Shown here piece by piece: positions 8,406 to 17,000 of a stretch of DNA of 47,863 bases; within the stretch, counting starts at the first letter, position 1; every line of letters begins with the position of its first letter. Position numbers and translations under genes: made by a program. The DNA is from Streptomyces rubellomurinus (GTDB lineage Bacteria; Actinomycetota; Actinomycetes; Streptomycetales; Streptomycetaceae): assembly GCF_000961885.1 (NCBI RefSeq), contig NZ_JZKH01000062.1, forward strand, positions 1-47,863, written 5' to 3'. Under the pieces are notes generated by a model. The model was not told the origin of the DNA, made no database searches, and saw nothing but the letters and a program-made list of their open reading frames with translations.

Positions 8406-8564
8406 ATGAACACCATGACGTCCGGCACGGTACAGGTAGTGAGGGGTCCACTACCGAATCGGGGGGTTCCGGTCGGATCATCGACTCATTCACGGCGTTC
8501 GCCCGTTCGTGTGGGATCCTGCGCGGCCCGTCCACCGTGGGGAGGTTTTCGGCAGCTTCGGTGA
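8406..8564 (+). CDS. Possible 52-residue small ORF
   Basis: An ATG at 8406 is preceded by a strong purine stretch (AGGGGGAAGAG, ending 2 bases before the ATG) and opens a 52-residue Arg/Gly/Pro-rich frame starting MNTMTSGTVQVVRG. The frame shows no recognisable domain or signal peptide. It is listed because the ribosome site and position in a 500-base gap are suggestive; it may be spurious. Confidence 0.25.
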   Translation: MNTMTSGTVQVVRGPLPNRGVPVGSSTHSRRSPVRVGSCAARPPWGGFRQLR

Positions 8565-8566
8565 GC

Positions 8567-8602
8567 GGGAACGACGGCGGGAACGACCGCGGGAACGACG
8601 GC
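8567..8602. repeat. 12-bp tandem repeat, three copies
   Basis: GGGAACGACGGC, GGGAACGACCGC and GGGAACGACGGC follow one another directly and abut the left arm of the sugar-operon terminator. Confidence 0.8.
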
Positions 8603-8631
8603 AGGGCCGGCGCACGAGGCGCCGGCCCTGC
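8601..8631 (-). terminator. Terminator of the sugar ABC operon
   Basis: GCAGGGCCGGCGC (8601-8613) and GCGCCGGCCCTGC (8619-8631) form a perfect 13-bp stem with a 5-base loop, 25 bases beyond the permease stop on the minus strand. Confidence 0.8.
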
Positions 8632-8656
8632 GGGGGTCCCGGGTGTTGGACGGACG

Positions 8657-9874
8657 TCACGTCCGGACGGTGGCGCTCCGGGTGCGGCGGGAGACGGAGT
8701 CGAGCACGACGGCGGCGAGCAGGACGGCGCCGGTGATCATGTACTGGATGGCCTGGGCGGCGTGGACCATGTCGAGCCCGGTGGTGATGCTCTGGATGAC
8801 GAGGATGCCGAGCAGCGCGGACCAGGTCTTGCCGCGTCCGCCGAAGAGGCTGGTGCCGCCGATCACGGCGGCGGCGATGGCGCTCATGAGGACGTTGCCG
8901 CCGCCGAGCTCCTTGTCGGCCGAGCCCTGCTGGGAGGCGTAGAAGAGGCCGCCGAGGCCGGCCAGGAAGGCGGAGAGCACGAAGACGGAGATCCGGACGC
9001 GGGCGACGTCGATGCCCGCCCGGCGGGCCGCCTCCACGCCGCCGCCGACCGCGAAGACCTGCCGGCCGTAGCGGGTGCGGCGCAGCACGAAGTCGGTCGC
9101 GAGGACGACGGCGAGCAGCACGACGAGGGAGAGCGGCAGGCCGCGGTCCTGGTTGAGGACCCAGGCGGCGGCGAGGCACAGGACGGCCAGCACGGCGGCG
9201 CGCAGGGCGCTGTCGGCGGTGCCGCGGGCGGTGAGGCCGGCGGCGGTGCGGCGGCGGGCGGTGCGCAGTTGGGCGGCGAGGTAGAGGGCGGGGGCGAGGA
9301 CGGCGAGGGCCCAGGCGTAGGCGATGTCGCCGTCGCCGAGGTAGGTGGAGTCGAGGCCCGCGACGATGCCGTCGTGGCGGTTGTTGACGGTGCCGGTGTC
9401 GAGGACGTACTGCTGCAGGCCGCTCCAGGCGAGCATGCCGGCGAGGGTGACGACGAAGGCGGGGACGCCGACCCGGGCGAACATCAGGCCGTGCAGCAGG
9501 CCCATGGCGCAGGCGGTGGCCAGGGCGGTGAGGATGGCGAGCCATTCGGGCAGGTCGTGCCGGGTGGCGAGGACGGCGGTGATCGCGGCGGTGGCGCCGG
9601 CGACGGAGCCGAGGGAGAGGTCGATCTCGCCGAGGATGAGGACGTGGACGACGCCGACCGCGATCAGGCCGGGGCCGGCGATGAAGCGGGTGATGTTGGT
9701 GAGGTTGTCGGCCTGGAGGAAGTGGTGCGTGACGCTCTGGAAGACGATCGCGATGATCACCAGCCCGACGACGACCGGGAGGGCGCCGAGTTCGCCGCCG
9801 GCCAGCCGCCTCCTGGTGGCGTCGAGCCGGCCGGTCCAGCCGGTGAGCGGGGCGGGGGTGTCGGGGCTGGTCAT
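8657..9874 (-). CDS. xylH: Sugar ABC transporter permease (XylH/RbsC type)
   Basis: A 405-residue polytopic inner-membrane protein of the BPD_transp_2 family, with about ten hydrophobic helices. The segments GEIDLSLGSVAGATAAI (helix 3 region) and AAVIGGTSLFGGRGK near the C-terminus are hallmarks of ribose/xylose-type permeases. A non-conserved hydrophilic stretch in the middle (about residues 205-225) matches the longer loop of XylH-like proteins. Its start overlaps the ATPase gene by 4 bases (ATGA), so the two are translationally coupled. It should form the channel for the pentose bound by the lipoprotein encoded at 10685. Confidence 0.9.
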   Translation of the reverse strand: MTSPDTPAPLTGWTGRLDATRRRLAGGELGALPVVVGLVIIAIVFQSVTHHFLQADNLTNITRFIAGPGLIAVGVVHVLILGEIDLSLGSVAGATAAITAVLATRHDLPEWLAILTALATACAMGLLHGLMFARVGVPAFVVTLAGMLAWSGLQQYVLDTGTVNNRHDGIVAGLDSTYLGDGDIAYAWALAVLAPALYLAAQLRTARRRTAAGLTARGTADSALRAAVLAVLCLAAAWVLNQDRGLPLSLVVLLAVVLATDFVLRRTRYGRQVFAVGGGVEAARRAGIDVARVRISVFVLSAFLAGLGGLFYASQQGSADKELGGGNVLMSAIAAAVIGGTSLFGGRGKTWSALLGILVIQSITTGLDMVHAAQAIQYMITGAVLLAAVVLDSVSRRTRSATVRT

Positions 9875-10662
9875 GCGGCCTCCTCCTCGCCGCTCCCGGC
9901 CCGGCGGGCGCGGCGGCGGGTGTGGGCGTTGTCCGTGGCGCCGGTGATGGCGGCGACGATCTGCTCCTGGGTGGTGCCCTCGACGGGGAAGACCCCGTTG
10001 TTGCGGCCCAGGCGCAGGACGGCGACGGTGTCGGCGACGGCGGTGACGTCGGCCATGTTGTGGCTGACGATGACGACCGCGAGTCCGCGCTCGCGCAGCC
10101 GCTCGACGAGGTCGAGCACCTGGGCGGTCTGTTCGACGCCGAGGGCGGCGGTGGGTTCGTCGAGGATGACGAGGGAGGGCTCGCCGAGCATCGCCCGGGC
10201 GATGGCGACGACCTGGCGCTGGCCGCCGGACAGCGCCCCGACCGGGGCCCGCAGGTCGGGGATGCGGATGGCGAGGGTGTCGAGCAGCCGCCGGGCGTGC
10301 TGTTCCATGGCGACGTCGTCGAGCAGGGCGTGGCGCAGCCGTTCGCGGCCGAGGTGGAGGTTGGCGACGACGTCGAGGTTGTCGCAGAGGGCGAGGTCCT
10401 GGTAGACGGTGGCGATGCCGAGGGCGGTGGCGTCCTGCGGGCGGGTGAGCCGCACGGGTCGGCCGTGCCAGTGGATGGTGCCGGTGTCGACGGGGTGGAC
10501 GCCGGCGATGGTCTTGACGAGGGTGGACTTGCCGGCGCCGTTGTCGCCGACGAGGGCGAGGACCTCGCCGGCGTGGACGGTCAGGTCCACCTGGTCCAGG
10601 GCCTGGACGGCGCCGAAGCGCCGGCAGACCGATCGCAGTTCGAGAACGGGTGAGCCTGTCAC
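9871..10662 (-). CDS. xylG: Sugar ABC transporter ATP-binding protein (XylG type, single domain)
   Basis: A 263-residue ATPase. Walker A GDNGAGKST (39-47), Q-loop VYQD, signature LSGGQRQ, Walker B LVILDEPTAAL and switch VSHNM are all intact. Escherichia coli XylG/RbsA have two such domains (about 500 residues); this is the single-domain form common in actinobacteria, which must work as a homodimer. It lies 22 bases after the binding-protein gene and overlaps the permease by 4 bases. Confidence 0.92.
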   Translation of the reverse strand: MTGSPVLELRSVCRRFGAVQALDQVDLTVHAGEVLALVGDNGAGKSTLVKTIAGVHPVDTGTIHWHGRPVRLTRPQDATALGIATVYQDLALCDNLDVVANLHLGRERLRHALLDDVAMEQHARRLLDTLAIRIPDLRAPVGALSGGQRQVVAIARAMLGEPSLVILDEPTAALGVEQTAQVLDLVERLRERGLAVVIVSHNMADVTAVADTVAVLRLGRNNGVFPVEGTTQEQIVAAITGATDNAHTRRRARRAGSGEEEAA

Positions 10663-10684
10663 GCGAACCCTCCTGGGATCGTGG

Positions 10685-11785
10685 CTACTTGAGGCCGGCG
10701 GCCGCGCAGGCGGCGGCGTAGTCGGCGGTGCAGATGTCGGAGGCCTTGTAGAGGCCGTCGGCGACGACGGTCTGGGCGATGTTCGCCTTGGTGACGACCT
10801 TGGCCTGGAGGAGCTTGGCGGGGATGTTCTTGTCGGTGGGGCTGTCCGCGGTGGCGTCGGCGACGGTCTTGACGTCCTTGCCCTGCAGCAGGTCGACGGC
10901 GAGTTCGGCGGCGGCGTCGGCGAGCGGCCGGTACGCCTTGTAGACGGTGTAGGTCTGGTCGCCCGCGACGATGCGCTGGATCGCGTCGAGGCCGGCGTCC
11001 TGACCGCCGACCGGGACGGTGATGCCGGCGCCCTTGAGCTGGGTGATGATGGCGGCGGCCATGCCGTCGTTGGCGGAGTAGACGGCCTGGAAGCCGTTCT
11101 TGCCGTACTGGGTGACGGCGGCGGAGACCTTCTGGCCGGCGATGGTGGGGTTCCACTGGCCGGACTGCTCGTAGACGACCTTGCGGATCTTCCCGTCGAG
11201 GACCTTGTGCGCGCCGGCCTTGAACTGGGCGGCGTTCGGGTCGGCCTCGTCGCCGTTGATCATCACGATGTCGGATTCGGCGGCCTTGCCGCCGAGCGCG
11301 TCCAGCAGGGCCTGGCCCTGGAGTTCGCCGACCTTCTCGTTGTCGAAGGAGACGTAGGCGGAGACCGGGCCGGTGGCCAGCCGGTCGTACGCGACGACCT
11401 TGACGCCCTTGTCGGCGGCCTCCTTCACCCAGCCCGCGGTGGCGGCGGCGTCGAAGGCGTCCAGGATGATCACCTTGACGCCCTGGGTGAGCAGGGTGTC
11501 GAACTGCTGCTTCTGCTTGGCGGCGCTGCCCTCGGCGTTGTTGTAGAGGACCTTGCAGTCCGCGCACAGGGCCTTGACCTTGGCCTCGATGAAGGGGCGG
11601 TCGAAGGACTCGTAGCGGGTGGAGGAGGCGTTCTCGGGCAGCAGCAGGCCGATCGAGGCGGGGCCCTTGTCGGCGGTGGCGCTGTCCTTCTTGGCCCCGC
11701 CGGCCTTGCCGCAGGCGGCGCCGGTCAGGGCCAGTGCGGCGGCGGTGACGGTGGAGACGACGGTGCGACGCAGTGCGGCGTTCAT
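10685..11785 (-). CDS. xylF: Sugar-binding lipoprotein (XylF type)
   Basis: A 366-residue extracytoplasmic solute receptor, first gene of the operon. Lipobox LTGAAC puts the lipid anchor on Cys25. The mature part has the periplasmic-binding-protein type 1 fold: IGLLLPENASSTRYESFDRPF at the start, NNAEGSAAKQKQQFDTLLTQG, IILDAFDA, VVAYDRLATG and NDGMAAAIITQLK. This order is characteristic of xylose-binding XylF. Xylose is the likely ligand by family; no ligand residues can be verified here. Two Cys pairs in the mature part could form disulfides. Confidence 0.88.
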   Translation of the reverse strand: MNAALRRTVVSTVTAAALALTGAACGKAGGAKKDSATADKGPASIGLLLPENASSTRYESFDRPFIEAKVKALCADCKVLYNNAEGSAAKQKQQFDTLLTQGVKVIILDAFDAAATAGWVKEAADKGVKVVAYDRLATGPVSAYVSFDNEKVGELQGQALLDALGGKAAESDIVMINGDEADPNAAQFKAGAHKVLDGKIRKVVYEQSGQWNPTIAGQKVSAAVTQYGKNGFQAVYSANDGMAAAIITQLKGAGITVPVGGQDAGLDAIQRIVAGDQTYTVYKAYRPLADAAAELAVDLLQGKDVKTVADATADSPTDKNIPAKLLQAKVVTKANIAQTVVADGLYKASDICTADYAAACAAAGLK

Positions 11786-11930
11786 ACAACAGGTGCCTCT
11801 CCCTGAGTTCGCCGCGGCGGCTTCGCGGCGAGGTGCAGGGAGTCAACCTGATCGTGCACATGACGTCAATAAGTAAAACCAGACACCGGCGAACACACCC
11901 CAACCCGTTACCTTCGTGAACATCGGAAGC
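11786..11930 (-). promoter_or_regulatory. Probable promoter/operator region of xylFGH
   Basis: The 145 bases upstream of xylF contain an AT-rich patch (around 11860-11880) that reads GGTTTTACTTATTGACGTC on the minus strand. TTGACG can serve as a -35 box, and an AT-rich TTTACTTATTGAC pattern of this kind is seen at sugar-transport promoters controlled by ROK or LacI repressors in streptomycetes. No such repressor gene lies nearby. Confidence 0.4.
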
Positions 11931-11950
11931 ACCGGCGCACACGGCCGGTG
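11930..11950 (-). terminator. Small hairpin after the AraC/cupin gene
   Basis: CACCGGC (11930-11936) pairs with GCCGGTG (11944-11950). It follows the stop of the minus-strand regulator gene and precedes the xylF promoter; weak terminator. Confidence 0.4.
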
Positions 11951-11968
11951 AAGGGAGTTGACGGCGCG

Positions 11969-12886
11969 TCAGGCCGTGGCGGCCGCCCGGTAGCGGCCCG
12001 GGGTGGTGCCGAACTGCCGGGCGAAGGCGTGCGAGAGCGCGTACGGGCTGCCGTAGCCGACCTCGCGGGCCACCGTCTCCAGCGGGTCGGCGCCCCGGCG
12101 CAGCAGGGTGGCGGCGCGGGTCATCCGCCACCAGGTCAGGTAGGCCATCGGCGGCCGGCCGGTGCGGGCGGTGAAGCGGCGCACCAGGGTCGCCCGGGAC
12201 ACCCCCGCCCGCTCGGCCAGCGAGCCGACCGTCCAGGGGTGGGCCGGGTCCTCGTGGACGGCGGCCAGCACGGCCGCCACCACCGGGTCCGCCAGCGCCG
12301 CGCCCCAGCCGACCGCGCCGCGCCGGGTCGTCCAGGCCCGGACCAGGTAGACCAGCAGCAGGTCGACCAGCGCGGGCACGGCGAGTTCGCCGCCGGGCCG
12401 CACCGAGGCCACCTCGGCGCCCAACAGCTCGACGGCCGCTCGCAGTTCGGGGTGCTCGCCGGAGAGCGTGGAGAGCCGGACGACCTCGGGCAGCTCGCGC
12501 ATCAGCGGGTGGGTGAGGCCGTGGTCGAGCCGGTACTTCCCGCACAGCAGCTCGACGACCTTGCCGCCGTCGCCGGGCTCGGCGAGCGCGAGCCCGGCGG
12601 CGAGCGGGACGTCCAGTTCGGGCAGCCGGAGGGCCTGGCCGTGCGTCAGCTCCCGGTCGGACAGGGCGTGTCCGCCGCCGTGCGGGAGCAGCACCACGTC
12701 CCCGCGTTCCAGGCGCACGGGCTCGCCGCCCTCCGGCAGCAGCCAGCAGCCGCCGGCCAGCACCACGTGGAAACCGGCGCCGGCGAAGCGGGGCAGGCGC
12801 GCGGCCCAACGGCCGCCCACGCGCAGCCGGTTGGAGGAGGGCCGGCCGGTGCGCACGGCCGCGATCGCATCACTGACGACGTCCAT
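11969..12886 (-). CDS. AraC-family regulator with N-terminal cupin domain
   Basis: A 305-residue transcription factor. Residues 1-165 form a cupin-type sensor (GGRWAARLPRF, GCWLLPEGGEPVRLERGDVVLLPHG); residues about 200-300 contain two AraC helix-turn-helix motifs (VGSLAERAGVSRATLVRRF and VAREVGYGSPYALSHAFARQFG). The start at 12886 gives the normal family N-terminus; the frame extends to 12958, which would overlap the divergent unit. It is divergent from the MBL hydrolase gene, its likely target, and lies upstream of xylFGH, a second possible target. Confidence 0.85.
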   Translation of the reverse strand: MDVVSDAIAAVRTGRPSSNRLRVGGRWAARLPRFAGAGFHVVLAGGCWLLPEGGEPVRLERGDVVLLPHGGGHALSDRELTHGQALRLPELDVPLAAGLALAEPGDGGKVVELLCGKYRLDHGLTHPLMRELPEVVRLSTLSGEHPELRAAVELLGAEVASVRPGGELAVPALVDLLLVYLVRAWTTRRGAVGWGAALADPVVAAVLAAVHEDPAHPWTVGSLAERAGVSRATLVRRFTARTGRPPMAYLTWWRMTRAATLLRRGADPLETVAREVGYGSPYALSHAFARQFGTTPGRYRAAATA

Positions 12887-13026
12887 CCGGCCATCGTAGC
12901 CCCGACCGATGAGCCGTTCGCGTATCGGAGGGAGCCGCTCGCGCATTGAGCGGCTCACCGGGGGTGCCTAGGCTCGACGGCGTAGGAACGAACGCGGCAG
13001 GACGAGAACGAGAGCGGGAGGCGACC

Positions 13027-13953
13027 GTGCAGCGGTTGGTGCTGGGGGATGTCGAGATCGTGCGACTGGTGGAGTACCAGGGCCCGTTCGGGCCGGCCGG
13101 GGCCATCGTGCCCGACCTGGCCGAGCGGGTCTGGCGGGCGGAGGGCGCCGGCCTGGCGCCGGACCACTACGAGGCGGCCTCCGGCTCCTTCGTGGGGGCG
13201 TTGCAGACCTTCGTGCTGCGCAGCGGCGGGCGGACCGTCCTGGTGGACACCGGCGTCGGCGACGGGCGTGAGCGGCCGGGCACGCCGCTGTTCCACCGCC
13301 GCGAGGGCGGCCGGTTCATGGCGCTGCTGGCGCGGGCGGGGGTGCGCCCGGAGGACGTGGACGTGGTGGTGAACACCCATCTGCACGCCGACCACGTGGG
13401 CTGGAACACCCGGGAGCGGGACGGCGCCTGGGTGCCGGCGTTCCCCAACGCCGACTACTACCTGCCCGCGGCCGACCTGGCGTTCTTCGACCCGGCGGCG
13501 GCGCACCCGGCCCGGGCGGCGGGCGGCCCGGGGCCCGAGCTGTGGGAGGACTGGGACCGGGTGTTCGCGGACAGCGTGGCGCCGGTCCTGGCGGCCGGTC
13601 AGGCGGTGCCGTGGTCCGGGCAGGTGCGGCTGGACGGGGCGCTGGTGCTGGCGGAGGCGCCGGGGCACACCCCCGGCTCCTCGGTCCTGCGGCTGGACTC
13701 CGGCGGCGAGCGGGCCGTCTTCGTCGGCGACCTGCTCCACTCGCCGGTGCAGCTCGCGCACCCCTCGTGCTCCAGCTGCTTCTGCCTGGACCCGGTCCTC
13801 GCGGCGCGCAGCCGGCAGCAGGTGCTGGCCCGTGCGGCGGACGAGAAGGCGCTGGTGGTGCCGGCCCACTTCGCGGGGGCGGGGGCGGCGCGGGTGCGCG
13901 GCGAGGGCGCGGGCTTCGCCGCGGACTGGGCCGACTGGACGCCGGTGGAGTAG
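13027..13953 (+). CDS. MBL-fold metallo-hydrolase
   Basis: A 308-residue metallo-beta-lactamase-fold enzyme. NTHLHADHVGWN carries the HxHxDH zinc motif (about residues 119-124), AEAPGHTPGSS the second His, and FVGDLLHSP the bridging Asp; a final His lies in VPAHFAG. The layout matches lactonase/glyoxalase-II-like hydrolases, but the substrate is unknown. GTG start at 13027 with GGGAGG about 5 bases upstream. Divergent from the AraC/cupin regulator. Confidence 0.85.
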   Translation: MQRLVLGDVEIVRLVEYQGPFGPAGAIVPDLAERVWRAEGAGLAPDHYEAASGSFVGALQTFVLRSGGRTVLVDTGVGDGRERPGTPLFHRREGGRFMALLARAGVRPEDVDVVVNTHLHADHVGWNTRERDGAWVPAFPNADYYLPAADLAFFDPAAAHPARAAGGPGPELWEDWDRVFADSVAPVLAAGQAVPWSGQVRLDGALVLAEAPGHTPGSSVLRLDSGGERAVFVGDLLHSPVQLAHPSCSSCFCLDPVLAARSRQQVLARAADEKALVVPAHFAGAGAARVRGEGAGFAADWADWTPVE

Positions 13954-13963
13954 CCGGCGGGCT

Positions 13964-13993
13964 CCCGGCCCCGCGAAACACCGCGGGGCCGGG
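13964..13993. terminator. Bidirectional terminator between convergent genes
   Basis: CCCGGCCCCGCG (13964-13975) and CGCGGGGCCGGG (13982-13993) form a perfect 12-bp stem with a 6-base loop between the converging hydrolase and peptidase genes. Confidence 0.75.
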
Positions 13994-14007
13994 GGCCGGT
14001 GAGGGGC

Positions 14008-14907
14008 TCAGAGCTTCGCGGCCGAGAAGGTGTCGCACTGGGTGAGGTCCCCGGTGCGGTAGCCGGTGGTGAACCAGGCCTTGCGCTGGTCGGAGGAGCC
14101 GTGCGTCCACGCCTCCGGGTTGATCCTGCCGGTGGCCTGCTTCTGGATGCGGTCGTCGCCCACCGCGGCGGCCGCGTCCAGGCCCTGGGCGATGTCCTGG
14201 TCGGTGAGGGACTTGATCAGCGGGCGGCCGGTGGAGGGCTGCGGCGTGGTGGTGGCGTGGTGCGCCCACACCCCGGCGTAGCAGTCGGCCTGCAGCTCCA
14301 GCCGTACCGAGGCGCTGGTGGCGCCCTGCCGGTCGTTGCCGACCTTCTGCATCTGGCCGGTGAGCGTCTGGATGTGGTGGCCGAACTCGTGGGCGACGAC
14401 GTAGGACTCGGCGAACGGGCCGCCCTTGGCGCCGAAGCGGGTGGACAGCTCGTCGAAGAAGCCGAGGTCGAAGTAGGCCTTCTGGTCGCCGGGGCAGTAG
14501 AACGGGCCCACCGCGGAGGTGGCCGCGCCGCACGCCGTGGACACCCGGTTGGTGAACAGCACCGTCTCGGCGGGCTTGTAGGCCGTCTTGGCGCGCTTGG
14601 GCAGCTCGCCGCCCCAGAAGTCCTGCAGGCTGTTGGTGACCGCGACGATCCGGCAGTCCTGGCGGCTGTTGGCGTCCGCCCCGGTCTTGCAGGCCTGCTG
14701 CACCTCACCGGCGCTGCGCGAGCTGGACGAGCCGTTGCCGCCGCCGGAGGACAGGCCGAGCAGCTTGGGGTCGACGCCGAGCAGCACCGCGAACAGCACG
14801 GCGACCAGGCCCACCGCCCCGCCGCCGATGGCCACCTTGCCGCCGGGGATGCCCCGCCGGTCGTCCACCTGCGAGGTGTCGAGATCTCCCTGGTCGTCGA
14901 ACTGCAT
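14008..14907 (-). CDS. Neutral zinc metallopeptidase (YpfJ/KPN_00807 family)
   Basis: A 299-residue membrane-anchored protein. A short cytoplasmic head ([19 protein letters not shown]) precedes one membrane helix (about 25-45) and a Ser/Gly linker. The catalytic part follows, with HEFGHHIQ as the HExxH zinc motif and [12 protein letters not shown] as the third-ligand/Glu region, the signature of the neutral zinc metallopeptidase family. Cys residues in the outer domain may form disulfides. ATG at 14907 chosen over the frame's upstream limit because it matches the family's MQFDD-type start. Confidence 0.88.
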   Translation of the reverse strand: MQFDDQGDLDTSQVDDRRGIPGGKVAIGGGAVGLVAVLFAVLLGVDPKLLGLSSGGGNGSSSSRSAGEVQQACKTGADANSRQDCRIVAVTNSLQDFWGGELPKRAKTAYKPAETVLFTNRVSTACGAATSAVGPFYCPGDQKAYFDLGFFDELSTRFGAKGGPFAESYVVAHEFGHHIQTLTGQMQKVGNDRQGATSASVRLELQADCYAGVWAHHATTTPQPSTGRPLIKSLTDQDIAQGLDAAAAVGDDRIQKQATGRINPEAWTHGSSDQRKAWFTTGYRTGDLTQCDTFSAAKL

Positions 14908-15084
14908 ACCCTTGCCCTCGATCAGCCGCTGCCCACGAAAAACCGGGGCCCACACCGGGCCTCGGTCGGACCCACCCTACGGCCACCCGGGGCCGGGGCC
15001 CGGCAACGCCCCCGCAGGTCGGGCCGGGAAGGGCGCGGCCGCGGACCGAGCCGCTGCGCCAACCCGCGGGGCCCGGGCGGCCGT

Positions 15085-16326
15085 TCAGTGCCGCCAGGGG
15101 GCGGCGACGGCGATCGCGGTGAGCTGCTCGGTGGTCAGCGCCGGGGTGCCGGGCCGCGCGTTCGGCTCGTCGGTGCCGTTCCACTCGGCGACCGTCACCT
15201 CGGTGTCGTCCGGGTGCAGCGCCGTCACGATCCAGCGCAGCACGGGCCCGTCGCCGGACTTCGACGCGTGCAGCTGACGGACCTGGACGAGCGTGCCGTC
15301 CGGGGTGCGGACGGCGGCCGGGTCGACGCCGTCGCCGTGCTCGTAGGCCTGGCGGACGCGGGCGGCCGAGGCGGCGTCGGCCCGGCGCGGGTCGGCGCGG
15401 ACGGACAGCATGCTGGTGCGCCCGTCCAGGGTGACGGAGAGGTGGGCGCGGCCGGTGGTGTGCTGGGTGGCGCCCGGGTCGGCGAGGGTGCCGGGCGGCA
15501 GCAGGGCGCGGGCGGTGGCGATGATCCGGTCGGCGGACGGGCCGGACGGCTCGGGCGAGTTGCCCGGTGCCGGGGTGGTGGCGGCGCCGGGGGCGAACAG
15601 CGGGTCCCAGGCGTTGCTGGTGACGGCGGCGGTGAGCTGCCGGGGGGTCAGCGGCGGGTTGGGGCGGCTCAGCGGCGGGCCGTAGCTGGTCGCGTTGACC
15701 TCCCAGATCTGCAGCCGGCGGCCGTCCGGGCCGGTGTAGGTGGCCTGCCACTTGCGGACCTTCATCGGCTCGACCGGGGCGAGCCGGTCGACCACCACGA
15801 TGCCGCCGTCCGGCAGGACGGTGCGCTCGCACCCCTCGGTGGGCGACTCGACCGGGTCGGCGCACTGGGTGCCGGCGGTGGTCTCGCTGATCGGCAGGGC
15901 GACGCGGTCGACGCTCAGGGTGACCATGCCGGCCCCCTGGCCGTCGTCGTACAGCAGGTGCGCGGACGGCGGCAGGCCGGGCACGGCGCCGTCGTTGGTG
16001 CCGTAGCCGCCGGCCGCGGTGATCTGCCCGGGGGGCAGCAGCGAGACGAGGGTGTCGGTCATGAACGTGCCGGTGATCCCCTCGGGCCACCCGCCGGAGG
16101 GGGCGAGCCTCGTGCTGCCCGGGCCGGGGTCGGCGCCGGGCAGCAGCCGCGTGCCGAGGGCGGTGAGGGCGACGACGGCGGTGGCGGCCGCGACCACCGC
16201 GGTGCGCCGGCGGCGGGCGCGCAGGTGGCGGCGGCGGGCCGACGCGGCGAGCTCGGCGGCGGGCGGGTCGGGGGCGAGCTCGGCGGCGTCGTGCAGCAGG
16301 GCGGCGAAACGGTCGTCCAGGGGCAT
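15085..16326 (-). CDS. Membrane-anchored protein encoded behind a SigE-family sigma factor
   Basis: A 413-residue protein. About 45 N-terminal residues precede an Arg-rich stretch and one membrane helix (VVAAATAVVALTALGTRLL). The large exterior domain contains two related segments (LTPRQLTAAVTSNAWDPL and LTTEQLTAIAVAAPW), suggesting an internal duplication. The ATG at 16326 has GGAGGA 6 bases upstream. It lies 80 bases after the sigma factor gene on the same strand, the usual place for a one-TM regulatory partner or co-expressed target; an anti-sigma role is only an inference. Confidence 0.75.
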   Translation of the reverse strand: MPLDDRFAALLHDAAELAPDPPAAELAASARRRHLRARRRRTAVVAAATAVVALTALGTRLLPGADPGPGSTRLAPSGGWPEGITGTFMTDTLVSLLPPGQITAAGGYGTNDGAVPGLPPSAHLLYDDGQGAGMVTLSVDRVALPISETTAGTQCADPVESPTEGCERTVLPDGGIVVVDRLAPVEPMKVRKWQATYTGPDGRRLQIWEVNATSYGPPLSRPNPPLTPRQLTAAVTSNAWDPLFAPGAATTPAPGNSPEPSGPSADRIIATARALLPPGTLADPGATQHTTGRAHLSVTLDGRTSMLSVRADPRRADAASAARVRQAYEHGDGVDPAAVRTPDGTLVQVRQLHASKSGDGPVLRWIVTALHPDDTEVTVAEWNGTDEPNARPGTPALTTEQLTAIAVAAPWRH

Positions 16327-16406
16327 GCCGGTCCTCCGTGGTCGAGTGGTCGAGCGTGGGGCGGGGCGGGCGGCGGGGGCGCGCACGCGGGGCGGGCGCG
16401 CGGGGC

Positions 16407-16913
16407 TCAGGAGCGGGCGAGGTCGTCGAGCTCGCTGCCCAGCAGGGCGCGCAGCCGGGTCAGCGCCCGGGAGCTGCGGGAGCGCACCGCGCTCTCGCCC
16501 AGGCGCAGGATGTGGGCGGTCTCCTCGACGCTGCGGTCCTCCCAGAACCGCAGCACCAGCACCGCGCGGTCCTGGGCGGGGAGTTCGGCGAGGGCGCGCA
16601 GCAGCGTCAGCCGCAGCGACGGGTCCGGGTCGGTGACCGGGGTCTCGGCGAAGACGTCCGTGACGTGCTCGCCGGCGGCGCGGCGGCGCCGGTGCGAGAG
16701 GAAGGTGTTGACCAGGACGGTCTGCGCGTAGCCGGCCGGGTTGTCCATCCGTGCGACCTTGTGCCACTTCCCGTAGAGCTTGCCGAGGGCCTCCTGGGCG
16801 AGGTCCTCCGCCAGGTGCGCGTCGCCGCCGGTCAGCAGGAAGGCGGTCCTCACCAGGTGGCGGCCGCGGGTCGCGGCGAACTCCCCGAAGTCCTGCGTGC
16901 TCGTTCGCTCCAT
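16407..16913 (-). CDS. SigE-family RNA polymerase sigma factor (ECF type)
   Basis: A 168-residue ECF sigma factor. Region 2 includes HLVRTAFLLTGGDAHLAEDLAQEALGKLYGKW; region 4 includes LPAQDRAVLVLRFWEDRSVEETAHILRLGESAVRSRSSRALTRLR. The DAHLAEDLAQEAL and FWEDxSVEETA signatures identify the SigE family abundant in streptomycetes (named after a family profile, not E. coli SigmaE). It heads a two-gene unit with the membrane protein at 15085. No target promoter is recognisable. Confidence 0.92.
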   Translation of the reverse strand: MERTSTQDFGEFAATRGRHLVRTAFLLTGGDAHLAEDLAQEALGKLYGKWHKVARMDNPAGYAQTVLVNTFLSHRRRRAAGEHVTDVFAETPVTDPDPSLRLTLLRALAELPAQDRAVLVLRFWEDRSVEETAHILRLGESAVRSRSSRALTRLRALLGSELDDLARS

Positions 16914-17000
16914 GACCTTCTAACGCGGTGGGCACCGGTTCGCGTCGCACCCTGGCAGCACATCCGTTCGCGCAGCCGTTCGCGCGCGTCCCCGGGCGGC

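Larger units (their letters stand above)
8130..8600. other. Long regulatory gap upstream of the synthetase
   Basis: About 500 bases, locally less GC-rich (8260-8420), between the start of the Pls-type gene and the terminator of the sugar operon. It holds a perfect palindrome (8227-8242), a possible minus-strand promoter whose TTGACC -35-like box falls near 8260-8266, a candidate small plus-strand ORF at 8406, and a 12-bp tandem repeat at 8567-8602. Confidence 0.5.

Noticed and set aside
13999..16731. Long plus-strand open frame opposite the metallopeptidase and sigma-factor region
   Set aside because: Gly/Arg/Val-rich shadow frame with no domain, spanning three genes with clear motifs on the minus strand.
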